The notes beneath the pieces are model-generated. The model saw nothing but the letters and a program-made list of their open reading frames with translations, was not told where the DNA came from and did no database searches. A stretch of 64,000 bases of DNA from the NCBI RefSeq assembly GCF_023913515.1, contig NZ_CP099391.1:1922001-1986000 (forward strand), written 5' to 3'. Below, in pieces: positions 1 to 8,149 of this stretch. This stretch comes from Natronococcus sp. CG52 (GTDB lineage: Archaea > Halobacteriota > Halobacteria > Halobacteriales > Natrialbaceae). A program made the position numbers and the translations under genes. Numbering within the stretch: position 1 is the stretch's first letter; each line of letters opens with the position of its first letter.

Positions 1-480
1 CCGGTATCCGTTCTCCGTTCGTTCCGCCAGCCCGGGTAACACCGCCCACTCGAGGAGTCGCTCGATACGTGCTTCTCGACGCTTCTCGAGTCGGCTCGAG
101 CGTTCGTGACGCGCGTTGTGAGAACTCGTCTCCGAGAGATGTGTCACGGTCGCCTTCGTGGTGAGAGGGTCGTCCGCTGCCTCGAGTCGAGCGAGCAACT
201 CGTCGGCGCGGTAAACCCGGTCGCGAAACGCCCGCCGAAGGCTCTCGAGATCGAAATCGCGTCGGATCCGAGCGAAACCCGACGTGCTCACGGTCGCGAG
301 TTCGAGCGCGCGAAGGAAGGTCAGCCACGCGGCAGCCGCGCCACGCGATTCGATCTCGGTTCGATCCACGAGTCGGGCACAGCAGTCGTCCGCGTCCTCC
401 GGATCGCGCGGCACGGCTCGCCGGACGGTCTCGAGGGACTCGAGCGAGTCGGGCGCCGGGGGAACGGGTTTGAACTGCAC
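1..480 (-). CDS. Partial conserved-looking protein downstream of mch (runs off window)
   Basis: An uninterrupted minus-strand frame of 160 codons starts with GTG at 480, two bases after the mch stop codon, and is still open at base 1. The start reads MQFKPVPPAPDSLESLETVR and the rest is rich in Glu, Arg and Leu, with no membrane segment or motif that I recognise. The tight spacing to mch suggests co-transcription. The codon pattern (G/C third positions, many CTC GAG pairs) matches real genes here. The C-terminus is missing, so no function is assigned. Confidence 0.6.
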   Translation of the reverse strand, partial: MQFKPVPPAPDSLESLETVRRAVPRDPEDADDCCARLVDRTEIESRGAAAAWLTFLRALELATVSTSGFARIRRDFDLESLRRAFRDRVYRADELLARLEAADDPLTTKATVTHLSETSSHNARHERSSRLEKRREARIERLLEWAVLPGLAERTENGYR

Positions 481-482
481 GC

Positions 483-1415
483 CTACAGGTCGAACGACTC
501 GGCGAGGAGTTCCTCGTCAGTCTCGCCGTGGACGTACGTCGGTCCGCCGAGCACGTCGACGGTGACCTTCGCCGGGGCGAACAGGTCCGACGGGACTTCC
601 TCGAACTCCCAGTCGAGATCGTCGAAGACGTCGGCGAACGGGCGGCCGTGGTCCTCCGCGGCCGTCGACGGGATCGAGTCGAAGACGTCGGCGTCCTCGC
701 GGACGGTGAGGTGTGCGGTGCCGCCGTAAGCGAGCGCGTCGTTCGTCCGGGCGATCGCGGTCTCCTCGTCGGCCGCGACGGGCGCGACCGGCGCACGACC
801 CGTCGCCGAGACGATGTCGAGCGGCTCGTAGCCGAGTTCCGTGAGTCGGTACGTCGCGAGTTCCGCCGCGCGCGCGGCGGTGGTGATACTCCCGGCGAGA
901 CTCGCGGTCCGGTAGGCGAGCAGGAAGACGCTGCCGGTCTCGACCTCCGCGAGGTCGGCGACCTGTTCGGCCGCCGACTCCGGCGGGAGTTCATCGCTCT
1001 CGACGGCGAGCGCCGTCAGATCGAACGCGTCCGTGTAGCCGACCTGACGGAACTCCTCCTCCTCGGCGACGAGCGCCCGGGCGGGACCGCTGCCGAGCCC
1101 CTCGAAGTCCTCCGTGGTCAGCTCCCAGCCCGCCTTCTGCGAGCACAGCAACGAGAGCGCCGGCTGGTCGGTCGTCAGTTCGATGTGCGGAATCGGCGCA
1201 CCGTCGATCTCTCCCAGTCCTCGGCTCGGCGTCGCCATTCCGGCGGTCTGGATCTCCGTGAGCAGGAGTCCCGCCTCGAATCCGCCGTCGAATTCGACGC
1301 CGAAGTCGAGGACGGTCGCCTCGTTGTCGAGATCGAAGCCGCCGATGTTCAGCTCTTCGGCGTACTCGAGGGCCTCGTCGACCAGCTCGATCGCCATCCG
1401 GTTAAGACTCTCCAT
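483..1415 (-). CDS. mch: Methenyltetrahydromethanopterin cyclohydrolase
   Basis: This 310-residue protein belongs to the Mch family, which interconverts methenyl- and formyl-tetrahydromethanopterin (or a related archaeal pterin) in C1 metabolism. The family pattern is visible in the N-terminal stretch ending GGFEAGLLLTEIQ, followed by GLGEIDG and IPHIELTTDQPALSLLCSQKA. Its length is normal for Mch. The ATG at 1415 lies about 25 bases downstream of a T-rich TTTTACG stretch, consistent with a leaderless message. Haloarchaea are not methanogens, so the enzyme presumably serves C1 carrier interconversion; that role is inferred. Confidence 0.93.
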   Translation of the reverse strand: MESLNRMAIELVDEALEYAEELNIGGFDLDNEATVLDFGVEFDGGFEAGLLLTEIQTAGMATPSRGLGEIDGAPIPHIELTTDQPALSLLCSQKAGWELTTEDFEGLGSGPARALVAEEEEFRQVGYTDAFDLTALAVESDELPPESAAEQVADLAEVETGSVFLLAYRTASLAGSITTAARAAELATYRLTELGYEPLDIVSATGRAPVAPVAADEETAIARTNDALAYGGTAHLTVREDADVFDSIPSTAAEDHGRPFADVFDDLDWEFEEVPSDLFAPAKVTVDVLGGPTYVHGETDEELLAESFDL

Positions 1416-1487
1416 ACCCTCTCTTCCGTGCCGGACGTAAAACAGTTTGTCAGTTCGATTCCGCGGGGCGGGGGCGTTCCAGCGGTC

Positions 1488-1694
1488 TCAGGCGACGACC
1501 TCGTATCCCGCGTTCTCGATCGCGTCGCGAATCGATCCGACGGTGGTCGTCTCGTCGTGCTCGACGCGCACCTCGTCGTTCTCGTGGTTGGCCGTCGCCG
1601 AGGAGACGCCCGAGAGCGCCTCGAGCGTCTCGGTTACGTTCGCCTCACAGCCGTCACAGGACATGCCGGTGACCTCGAGTGTCGTTTGCTCCAT
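1488..1694 (-). CDS. Heavy-metal-associated (HMA) domain protein, CopZ-like
   Basis: The 68-residue protein is a single HMA domain. The metal-binding loop GMSCDGCEANV near residues 10-20 carries the CxxC pair that binds Cu(I) or a similar ion, and the ferredoxin-like fold ends with AIENAGYEVVA. Such proteins are cytosolic copper chaperones that pass metal to P-type ATPases or regulators. No copper ATPase lies next to it in this window, so the partner is unknown. Confidence 0.9.
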   Translation of the reverse strand: MEQTTLEVTGMSCDGCEANVTETLEALSGVSSATANHENDEVRVEHDETTTVGSIRDAIENAGYEVVA

Positions 1695-1789
1695 ACTCGA
1701 GGACGCTCTCTCCAGGGAGTTTTTCCTTCCGCTTCGTCGGCCGTCCGAACGAGTGGTAGTTTGATATGGTTCTCGAACAGGAATTGCGT

Positions 1790-2230
1790 ATGTACACCGT
1801 CCTCGTACCGATCGACGACAGCGACGAACGGGTCAGGAGTCAGATCGAGACGGTTCGCGGCCTGCCGGCAGTACCGGCCGAGATCGCCGTCGACGTACTG
1901 CACGTCCGCGAAGAGCTCGACTTCTCCGCCGAAGACGTCGAGGACGTCTCGATCGGCCAGCTCGAGACGGATCTCGAGGATCTGTCGGAACTGCCGGAGA
2001 CGGCGTCGCTGATCGCGAGCGAACTACGGGAGTCGGGAATCGAGACGGCCGTCCACGCGGCTACGGGCCGACCGCCCGCTGCGATCGTCGACGTCGCCGA
2101 CCGGCTGGACGCCGACCAGCTCGTTCTCGGAGCGCGACGGCAGTCGCCGGTCGGCAAGGTCCTGTTCGGTAGCGTCGCCCAGTCGGTGCTGCTCGACGCC
2201 GATCGGCCGGTGACGATCGTTCCGGCCTGA
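1790..2230 (+). CDS. Universal stress protein (UspA family)
   Basis: The protein of 146 residues is a single Usp domain beginning MYTVLVPIDDSDE. It ends with the nucleotide-binding loop, which reads LGARRQSPVGKVLFGS, and a final strand VTIVPA. The spacing of glycines fits the ATP-binding subgroup. An in-frame ATG at 1766 is rejected as the start because it sits in a TATA-like stretch (TTTGATATG) about 25 bases before 1790, and because Usp proteins normally begin right at the first strand. It stands alone between convergent and divergent neighbours. Confidence 0.9.
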   Translation: MYTVLVPIDDSDERVRSQIETVRGLPAVPAEIAVDVLHVREELDFSAEDVEDVSIGQLETDLEDLSELPETASLIASELRESGIETAVHAATGRPPAAIVDVADRLDADQLVLGARRQSPVGKVLFGSVAQSVLLDADRPVTIVPA

Positions 2231-2253
2231 GCCGGTCCGTACTGGATCGACGG

Positions 2254-2568
2254 CTACCCGCTCCCGCTTCTCGGCGGCCGTCCGAGTTCCTCTTCGACGG
2301 CCTCGACCTTCTCCGACGCGGCCATCTCGCGCGTTCGCTTGTCGTCGATTTTCAGGACGGTGCTCACCCGATCGCCGTCGACGGCGTCGTGAGCGGCCTG
2401 TGCCGCCGCGAACAGTTCGTCGGTGGAGTCGGTCTCGATCACCGTCCCCATCGGATTCGTCTCGTACTCGACGTCGTACTCCTCGAGCGCCTCGACTGCC
2501 TTCGCGACTTCCCCGGCCATGCTCCCCTCGGTCACCGGTGCGACGCTCAGTAGTGCAACGACTGTCAT
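2254..2568 (-). CDS. MTH1187-family thiamine-binding-like protein
   Basis: This 104-residue protein matches the MTH1187/YqgV (DUF77) family: MTVVALLSVAPV at the start, NPMGTVIETDS in the middle and HDAVDGDRVSTVLKIDDKR near the end. Family members are small ferredoxin-like proteins that form oligomers and bind thiamine or related ligands. The ATG at 2568 is chosen over an upstream in-frame start at 2667 because family members begin at the first strand. The physiological ligand here is unknown. Confidence 0.88.
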   Translation of the reverse strand: MTVVALLSVAPVTEGSMAGEVAKAVEALEEYDVEYETNPMGTVIETDSTDELFAAAQAAHDAVDGDRVSTVLKIDDKRTREMAASEKVEAVEEELGRPPRSGSG

Positions 2569-2692
2569 ACTCGGCAGTGACGGGTGCGAAGTTCCTAAAG
2601 CCGTCCCTTGAAAGCGGATCCTCGAGTCCACGTCCCCCGCCGATACGGGGCCCTCAGGGCACAGCACAACCTACCGGCGGATCCGCCACTCG

Positions 2693-3046
2693 TCAGCGGC
2701 CCGGTCTCGGCTGGTGAGTCTTCGCCGGCGGGTAAATGATGATGTCGCCGTTCGCGTAGACGTACACCTCGTGCTCTAGGGCAGTGAACGCGATGTGTCC
2801 GCCCGTTCGTTTGGTGCCGTCCGCCTTGGGTCGGAAGATCCGATCGAGCGCGTCGGGATCGATACTGTCGTAAAGCGAGAACTCTCCCTGGGAGACGTCG
2901 GTCTCCGCGATCGACGCGAGCGCGTGGACGATCGTCGTGGTTAACGTCGCAGTTCCGTCGTCGTCGTAGTGGAAGACGTAGCGGTCGTTAGCCTGGTCGT
3001 ACTGGACCTCGTCCGTCTCGTCGCTGGGTGTGGTTTCAGTTTGCAT
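2693..3046 (-). CDS. HalOD1 output-domain protein
   Basis: The protein of 117 residues has a short acidic N-terminus and then a HalOD1 domain, recognisable from TIVHALASIAETD, LYDSIDPDALDRIFRP and the final strands GHIAFTALEHEVYVYANGDIIIYP. HalOD1 is a haloarchaeal domain usually found on its own or at the end of signalling proteins; its biochemical role is not established. I prefer the ATG at 3046 (MQTETTPSD) to the one 21 bases upstream. Confidence 0.85.
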   Translation of the reverse strand: MQTETTPSDETDEVQYDQANDRYVFHYDDDGTATLTTTIVHALASIAETDVSQGEFSLYDSIDPDALDRIFRPKADGTKRTGGHIAFTALEHEVYVYANGDIIIYPPAKTHQPRPGR

Positions 3047-3229
3047 AGGAAGAACTCGGTCGTTCAACTGTTCACTGTCCGTAATGACTCGGAGTATAAA
3101 AGCCGATCGCAGCCGGTAGCGTTGCCGTGTGCGACTCTCGTCCCTGCCGAAGCGTCCGTCCGTCCGAATCGTCTCTCGAGTTGAACGGCCTCGCTCGAGG
3201 AAGCCACACGATCCGGACGCAGTCGCCGC

Positions 3230-3559
3230 TCAGAACGACTCGCTCGGCCATTCCAGTCGCTCGCCGAGTGCCGGCGGCGTTCGGTCGCTGTACCCCTTTC
3301 GCCCGATCGCCCGTTCGCTGACGGTGTTGAAGATGGCCACTCGAGCCTCCGCGGCCGACTCGAGGTGCTCGTCCGGGAGCAGTTCGAACAGTTCGCGAAG
3401 CGTCTGTTCCCCGTTGGGGAGTTCGAGTACCGCGCTTCCGTACGTCTCGATCAGTTCACCGCTCGTCGTCGGATACTGGTGCTTCTCGAGCTCCTGGGCG
3501 AGCGGACCGAAGTCGATTCCGAGTTCCCGGGTTCGACCGCCGTTGTTTGGTCCGGTCAT
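3230..3559 (-). CDS. DUF5789-type small haloarchaeal protein
   Basis: This 109-residue soluble acidic protein has the layout of the DUF5789/DUF2795-like group: a central YPTTSGELIETYGSAVLELPNGEQTLRELFELLP segment (split here for reading: YPTTSGELIETYG, then LPNGEQTLRELFELL) and AIFNTVSERAIGRKGYSDR near the end. Function is unknown. The assignment rests on remembered family patterns and is not certain. Confidence 0.75.
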   Translation of the reverse strand: MTGPNNGGRTRELGIDFGPLAQELEKHQYPTTSGELIETYGSAVLELPNGEQTLRELFELLPDEHLESAAEARVAIFNTVSERAIGRKGYSDRTPPALGERLEWPSESF

Positions 3560-3755
3560 CGCTCGTAGTCGCGCGACCGAACGGGATAAAGGCCGACCGT
3601 GGTTTCACGGCGAGTTTCCCGTTCGTGGCGCCCTCGGCGTCTTTCTCGAGGACGGTTTCAACGTGGTTACTCGGCTCAGTGTGTGATTAGCACGCGCTTG
3701 CACTCGCGGCGCGCGGGTCGGCCGGCAGTATTTGCCGTAGAACTGTTCGGAGAAG

Positions 3756-3826
3756 TGCGCTGGCTGGGATTTGAACCCAGGTTGTGACCATGGCAAGGTC
3801 ACGTGATACCACTACACTACCAGCGC
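3756..3826 (-). tRNA. tRNA-Gly (GCC), copy 1
   Basis: The minus strand folds as a 71-base cloverleaf. The acceptor stem is GCGCTGG paired with CCAGCGC plus discriminator A, the anticodon loop is TTGCCAT (anticodon GCC) and the T-loop is TTCAAAT. CCA is not encoded. It is identical to the copy at 4136-4206. Confidence 0.97.
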
Positions 3827-3858
3827 CCGATTGCACTCGAACGTATCTCGAGTGAATT

Positions 3859-3866
3859 GATAAGGG
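3859..3866 (-). promoter_or_regulatory. TATA-like box of tRNA-Gly copy 1
   Basis: On the minus strand this reads CCCTTATC and lies about 36 bases before the tRNA 5' end. The equivalent position before copy 2 carries CCTTATAC, and the sequence around both boxes is related, so the promoter was duplicated with the gene. Confidence 0.6.
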
Positions 3867-3920
3867 TTACGAATCGTTCGATTCGGGCCCGGAGGATGAT
3901 CCTTTCTCGAGTTCGCGGGA

Positions 3921-3945
3921 GAAGCGCGCTGACTGGAATTCGAAC
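3921..3945 (-). pseudogene. Decayed 3' fragment of a third tRNA-Gly
   Basis: The stretch matches the first 24-25 bases (plus-strand view) of the tRNA-Gly 3' half with only a few differences, all transitions (C/T or A/G). The anticodon arm and 5' half are missing. It lies between the two intact copies and reads as the stub of an additional copy that decayed. Confidence 0.5.
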
Positions 3946-3972
3946 GATGCAAAGACGATCTCACTCGTGGTT

Positions 3973-3993
3973 CGAGAGAGCTTTGCTCTCTCG
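3973..3993. repeat. Perfect 9-bp stem-loop between the tRNA-Gly genes
   Basis: CGAGAGAGC is followed by three T and then its exact reverse complement. A second small palindrome (TTCGCG, 5-base loop, CGCGAA) lies at 4015-4031. Transcription leaving tRNA-Gly copy 2 on the minus strand would run into both. They may be terminator or processing structures, or simply palindromic debris. Confidence 0.45.
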
Positions 3994-4135
3994 TCATCAA
4001 ACGAAGTCGTCGGGTTCGCGGACCTCGCGAAGTCTGGCGGGGCTATCTCGCTGATCTCTCGGGAGCTTTGCCCAGTCACGAAACGGTTCCGCCGGTTCGA
4101 GCGACTCCGCTCGTCGGAGTTATTCGCCGTAAAAG

Positions 4136-4206
4136 TGCGCTGGCTGGGATTTGAACCCAGGTTGTGACCATGGCAAGGTCACGTGATACCACTACACTAC
4201 CAGCGC
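4136..4206 (-). tRNA. tRNA-Gly (GCC), copy 2
   Basis: Identical in all 71 positions to copy 1, with the same GCC anticodon and no encoded CCA. The upstream regions of the two copies are also related for roughly 60 bases, so the duplicated unit included the promoter. Confidence 0.97.
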
Positions 4207-4448
4207 CCTGTTGCACTTTCACCTATCTCTGGTAACTGTATAAGGATTGCGAATCGACCCGAATGTGTCCCGCGGCGCCGTACCACACGCTAAGCCGTCC
4301 GCAGTGCGTCAACTCAATTCGCATATTCTACGCGCACGCGAGAGCACGAGCACAGAAACACGTTAGTAGTCGTGACACTGTTTCTCGAGGATCGGTATGT
4401 GTCGAATTCACCCCTGTGAGCCGTTCACAGCCGGGATCGAATCCGCTA

Positions 4449-4460
4449 CCCTTTTAAGAC
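4449..4460 (+). promoter_or_regulatory. TATA-like box of the S10/spc operon
   Basis: The run CCCTTTTAAG fits the archaeal BRE/TATA pattern and lies about 60 bases before the first start codon of the operon. This leaves a short leader of about 35-40 bases that contains the hairpin at 4490-4512. Confidence 0.55.
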
Positions 4461-4489
4461 CTTGTCGGCAAAATATCGCTACAGTCTAG

Positions 4490-4512
4490 TGACGCGGCGC
4501 CGAAGCGTCACG
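4490..4512 (+). promoter_or_regulatory. Leader hairpin just before the operon's first start codon
   Basis: GTGACGC and GCGTCAC form a perfect 7-bp stem around a 9-base loop (GGCGCCGAA). The hairpin ends two bases before the ATG at 4515, so folding would occlude the ribosome entry site. A regulatory role is inferred from its position. Confidence 0.45.
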
Positions 4513-4514
4513 GC

Positions 4515-5390
4515 ATGACCGTCAGCGTACTCGTGCCGTCGTCGCTCACCCGAGAAGCCGAGGACAAACGCGAGGCAACTCGCAAACTCGGATACGTCGC
4601 CCGCGCGGCGACGATCTTTCGGGCAGACCGCCTCGTCGTCTTCCCCGATGGGGAAGGCGAACGCGGGCGATTCGACGGCGGGTTCGTAGAAACCGTCTTA
4701 CGGTACGCCGCAACGCCCCCCTACCTCCGCAACGAGGCGTGGGGGATGCGGGACGAACTGGAGTACGCGGGCATCTTGCCGCCGCTCCGCGCCGTGTCAC
4801 AGACCGGCTCCGAATCAGACGGTTCGGGGTCGTCAAGACAAGGAATCGTGACCGAGGTCGGACCTGAAGGGCGCGTCCGGGTCAATTGCGGCTTGCAACA
4901 CCCGATCTCCCTCAACGTACCGTCGCAAATGACGGTCGAGGAGGGGGAGCGCGTGACCGTCAGGATCTCTTCGCGACGACCGGTCCGGGCGAAGCTCGAA
5001 GATGTTGCCCTTCCGGGGCTCTCGATCGAGCGGACGGACCTGCAGGCAGCGCTCGGCCGTGAGGACGCCGGCGTTCGTATCGCAGCCTCCCGATTCGGTG
5101 CAGAACTCACCGTCGGGCGGCTCGAGACGCTGGCCGGACGGCGCGAACGCGACGGGATGACTGTCGCGTTCGGGGCGCCCGAGAGAGGGCTGCCGGACAT
5201 CCTCGGAATGGACGAGGAAACCGTCGACACCCTGTCCCGTTGGGACGGCGACGACGGTGATGGAGTCGAACCCACAGCCGATCCGGGGTTCGACCTCTGG
5301 CTGAATACGGTTCCGGACCAGGGAAGCAAGGTGGTTCGAACGGAAGAGGCTCTGTTCGCCACCCTCGCTCCCCTCTCACTCAGAGAGTGA
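4515..5390 (+). CDS. SPOUT-class putative RNA uridine N3-methyltransferase
   Basis: The protein of 291 residues matches the archaeal SPOUT family related to human SPOUT1/C9orf114. The N-terminus VLVPSSLTREAEDKREATRKL leads into the knot fold; DRLVVFPDG and LRYAATPPYLR follow, then an inserted beta-rich RNA-binding-like segment (residues about 110-165). Near the C-terminus AFGAPERGLPDIL is the glycine-rich SAM-binding loop, followed by WLNTVPDQGSKVVRTEEAL. These enzymes methylate rRNA or tRNA. The gene sits five bases before rpl3, as in other archaea, consistent with a job in ribosome maturation. Confidence 0.85.
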   Translation: MTVSVLVPSSLTREAEDKREATRKLGYVARAATIFRADRLVVFPDGEGERGRFDGGFVETVLRYAATPPYLRNEAWGMRDELEYAGILPPLRAVSQTGSESDGSGSSRQGIVTEVGPEGRVRVNCGLQHPISLNVPSQMTVEEGERVTVRISSRRPVRAKLEDVALPGLSIERTDLQAALGREDAGVRIAASRFGAELTVGRLETLAGRRERDGMTVAFGAPERGLPDILGMDEETVDTLSRWDGDDGDGVEPTADPGFDLWLNTVPDQGSKVVRTEEALFATLAPLSLRE

Positions 5391-5394
5391 TAGA

Positions 5395-6414
5395 ATGCCA
5401 CAACCAAACGCACCACGCAAAGGCTCACTCGGGTTCGGTCCACGACAGCGCGCCTCTTCGGAGGTTCCGCGCTTTAACTCGTGGCCGGACGACGATGGAC
5501 AGCCGACGCTCCAGGGCTTCGCGGGCTACAAGGCCGGCATGACCCACGTCGTTATGGTCGACGACAAAGCGAACTCGCCGACCGAAGGGATGGAAGAGAC
5601 CGTCCCGGTAACGATCGTGGAGACGCCGCCAATGCGCGCGGTCGCTCTGCGTGCGTACGAAGACACGCCGTATGGAAAGAAGCCGATCACCGAGGTCTGG
5701 ACCGACGAGTTCGTTCCCGAACTCGATCGCGTTCTGGACCTGCCCGGTGACGACTACGACACCGACGCGGCTGCGGATGAACTCCGCACCCTCCTCGAGG
5801 AGGGCCGCATCGACGACGTTCGCGTCATCACGCACACGGTTCCCGGATCCGTTCAGTCGGTTCCGAAGAAGAAACCGGACGTGATGGAGACGCGCGTCGG
5901 CGGCGGCTCGATCGAGGACCGCGTCGAGTTCGCGCTCGACCTCATCGCCGAGGGCGGGGAACACGTCATGAACGACACGTTCCGCGCCGGCGAGTACGTC
6001 GACGCGAGCGGCGTCACGAAGGGGAAAGGTACCCAGGGTCCCGTCAAGCGATGGGGCGTCCAGAAGCGCAAGGGCAAGCACGCCCGGCAGGGATGGCGCC
6101 GCCGCATCGGGAACCTCGGTCCCTGGAACCCGTCACGCGTCCGCTCGACGGTCCCCCAGCAGGGGCAGACCGGCTACCACCAGCGGACTGAACTGAACAA
6201 GCGCCTCGTCGATATCGGCGACGGCGCAGACGCGACGGTCGACGGCGGCTTCGTCAACTACGGCGAAGTCGACGGACCGCACGCGTTGATCAAGGGCTCG
6301 CTCCCCGGGCCGAACAAGCGCCTCGTGCGCTTCCGCCCGGCGATCCGACCCGGAGACCAGCCGCGCCTCGATCCCGAGGTCCGGTTCGTCTCCACCGCAT
6401 CCAACCAGGGCTGA
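5395..6414 (+). CDS. rpl3: Large-subunit ribosomal protein uL3
   Basis: This 339-residue protein has the archaeal uL3 length. It starts MPQPNAPRKGSLGFGPRQRA and contains GYKAGMTHVV, VTKGKGTQGPVKRWG and the loop that reaches the peptidyl-transferase centre near GNLGPWNPSRV. It binds 23S rRNA early in assembly. It starts four bases after the SPOUT gene and is followed by uL4 after 6 bases. Confidence 0.97.
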   Translation: MPQPNAPRKGSLGFGPRQRASSEVPRFNSWPDDDGQPTLQGFAGYKAGMTHVVMVDDKANSPTEGMEETVPVTIVETPPMRAVALRAYEDTPYGKKPITEVWTDEFVPELDRVLDLPGDDYDTDAAADELRTLLEEGRIDDVRVITHTVPGSVQSVPKKKPDVMETRVGGGSIEDRVEFALDLIAEGGEHVMNDTFRAGEYVDASGVTKGKGTQGPVKRWGVQKRKGKHARQGWRRRIGNLGPWNPSRVRSTVPQQGQTGYHQRTELNKRLVDIGDGADATVDGGFVNYGEVDGPHALIKGSLPGPNKRLVRFRPAIRPGDQPRLDPEVRFVSTASNQG

Positions 6415-6420
6415 TAGTAT

Positions 6421-7173
6421 ATGGAAGCAACAGTACGCGACCTGAACGGCTCGGACGCGGGATCGGTCGAGCTCCCGGCGGTCTTCGATACCCAGTACCG
6501 CCCGGATCTGATCGCCCGTGCCGTCCGCGTCGCTCAGGCAAACCGAAAACAGGACTACGGCGCCGACGAGTTCGCCGGCAAGCGCACGCCGGCAGAATCG
6601 TTCGGCAGCGGCCGAGGTATGGCCCACGTTCCCCGGCAGAACGGACGCGCTCGCCGCGTTCCCCAGGCCGTCTCGGGACGCAAGGCCCACCCGCCGAAAG
6701 CCGAGAAGGACTGGTCTGAATCGATCAACACGAAAGAAAAGAAACTGGCCGTTCGCAGCGCGATCGCTGCGACGACCGACGCCGAACTCGTCGCCGAGCG
6801 CGGTCACGCGTTCGACGAGGACACCGAAACGCCGGTTGTCGTCTCCGACGAGTTCGAAGACCTCCAGAAGACGAAGGAAGTCGTCTCGTTCCTCGAGGCA
6901 GCGGGCCTCGCGGACGACATCGACCGCGCAGACGAGGGTCGCAGCGTCCGCTCGGGTCGCGGGAAGACCCGTGGACGCAAGTACAAGCAGCCCAAGTCGA
7001 TCCTCTTCGTCACCTCGAGCGAGAACGGCCCGTCCCGTGCGGCCCGAAACCTCGCCGGCGCAGACGTCACGACGGCTGCGGAGGTCAACGCGGAAGAGCT
7101 CGCGCCGGGCGCCCAGCCCGGTCGACTGACGGTCTGGACCGAGAGCGCACTCGAGGAGGTGGCTGACCGATGA
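6421..7173 (+). CDS. rpl4: Large-subunit ribosomal protein uL4
   Basis: The 250-residue protein shows the uL4 (L4e/L1e) pattern: an N-terminal globular part, the long exit-tunnel loop region around GSGRGMAHVPRQNGRARRVPQ (residues about 60-80, broken here as GSGRGMAHVPR and NGRARRVPQ), and KTRGRKYKQPKSILFV. It lines the nascent-peptide tunnel. Its last four bases overlap the start of rpl23 (ATGA), implying translational coupling. Confidence 0.97.
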   Translation: MEATVRDLNGSDAGSVELPAVFDTQYRPDLIARAVRVAQANRKQDYGADEFAGKRTPAESFGSGRGMAHVPRQNGRARRVPQAVSGRKAHPPKAEKDWSESINTKEKKLAVRSAIAATTDAELVAERGHAFDEDTETPVVVSDEFEDLQKTKEVVSFLEAAGLADDIDRADEGRSVRSGRGKTRGRKYKQPKSILFVTSSENGPSRAARNLAGADVTTAAEVNAEELAPGAQPGRLTVWTESALEEVADR

Positions 7174-7424
7174 GTTCGGTCATCGAACACCCACTGGTCA
7201 CGGAGAAGGCGATGAACGACATGGACTTCGAGAACAAGCTCCAGTTCGTCGTCAACCCCGACGCCACCAAACCCGAGATTCGCGACGACGTCGAGTCGAG
7301 CTTCGACGTCTCGGTCACCGACATCAACACCCAGATAACGATGAAGGGCAAAAAGAAAGCGATCGTCAAGCTGTCCGAGGAGAACGACGCCCAGGAAGTC
7401 GCCTCGCGAATCGGGGTGTTCTGA
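7170..7424 (+). CDS. rpl23: Large-subunit ribosomal protein uL23
   Basis: The 84-residue protein has the short archaeal uL23 form: IEHPLVTEKAMNDMD at the start and VTDINTQITMKGKKKAIVKL in the second half. It lies at the tunnel exit and is a docking site for the signal recognition particle. Its start overlaps the rpl4 stop by four bases. Confidence 0.97.
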   Translation: MSSVIEHPLVTEKAMNDMDFENKLQFVVNPDATKPEIRDDVESSFDVSVTDINTQITMKGKKKAIVKLSEENDAQEVASRIGVF

Positions 7425-7426
7425 GA

Positions 7427-8149
7427 ATGGGACGACGCATTCAAGGACAACGGCGCGGTCGCGGGACGTCGACGTTCCGCGCCCCGTCCCATCGCTACAA
7501 GGCGAAGCTTGACCACAAGAAAGAGGAAGACAACGACGTCGTCCGCGGGACGGTCGTCGACATCGAACACGACCCCGCCCGCTCGGCGCCCGTCGCCGCC
7601 ATCGAGTTCGAAGACGGCGACCAGCGACTCGTGCTGGCGCCCGAAGGGATCACGGTCGGCGAAGAGATTCAGGTCGGCGTTTCGGCGGAGATCAAGCCCG
7701 GAAACACGATGCCCCTCGCGGAGATCCCCGAAGGGGTTCCGGTCTGTAACGTCGAAGCCAACCCCGGCGACGGCGGTCGATTCGCCCGAGCCTCGGGTGT
7801 CAACGCGGACCTGATCACCCACGACCGCAACGCCGCGGTCATCCAGCTTCCCAGCGGCGAGGTCAAGCGCCTCGATCCGCAGTGTCGCGCCACCATCGGC
7901 GTCGTCGCCGGTGGCGGTCGCACGGAGAAGCCGATGGTCAAGGCAGGGAACAAGTATCACAAGATGAAGGCACGGGGCACGAAGTGGCCTCGCGTCCGCG
8001 GTGTCGCGATGAACGCCGTCGACCACCCGTTCGGTGGCGGCGGCCGACAGCACCCCGGCAAACCCAAGTCCGTCTCGCGGGACGCCCCGCCGGGACGGAA
8101 AGTTGGTGACATCTCCTCGCGCCGTACCGGCCGAGGTGGAAACAAATGA
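7427..8149 (+). CDS. rpl2: Large-subunit ribosomal protein uL2
   Basis: This 240-residue uL2 protein carries the conserved [15 protein letters not shown] stretch. His200 corresponds to the histidine near the peptidyl-transferase centre in bacterial L2. It binds 23S rRNA and helps subunit association. The stop overlaps the rps19 start by four bases. Confidence 0.97.
   Translation: MGRRIQGQRRGRGTSTFRAPSHRYKAKLDHKKEEDNDVVRGTVVDIEHDPARSAPVAAIEFEDGDQRLVLAPEGITVGEEIQVGVSAEIKPGNTMPLAEIPEGVPVCNVEANPGDGGRFARASGVNADLITHDRNAAVIQLPSGEVKRLDPQCRATIGVVAGGGRTEKPMVKAGNKYHKMKARGTKWPRVRGVAMNAVDHPFGGGGRQHPGKPKSVSRDAPPGRKVGDISSRRTGRGGNK

Larger units (their letters stand above)
4207..4514. other. Intergenic region carrying two back-to-back promoters
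   Basis: About 300 bases without a gene. The left edge holds the tRNA-Gly copy 2 promoter (minus-strand CCTTATAC at 4238-4245). The right edge holds the promoter and leader of the ribosomal operon. I see no coding frame between them that looks genuine. Confidence 0.6.

Noticed and set aside
528-2012. 494-codon plus-strand frame across mch and the HMA gene
   Set aside because: It overlaps two well-supported genes on the other strand and shows only Arg/Glu-rich antisense composition.
3803-4167. Short frames around the two tRNA-Gly genes
   Set aside because: They read through tRNA sequence and promoters; composition and lack of conservation signs argue against coding.
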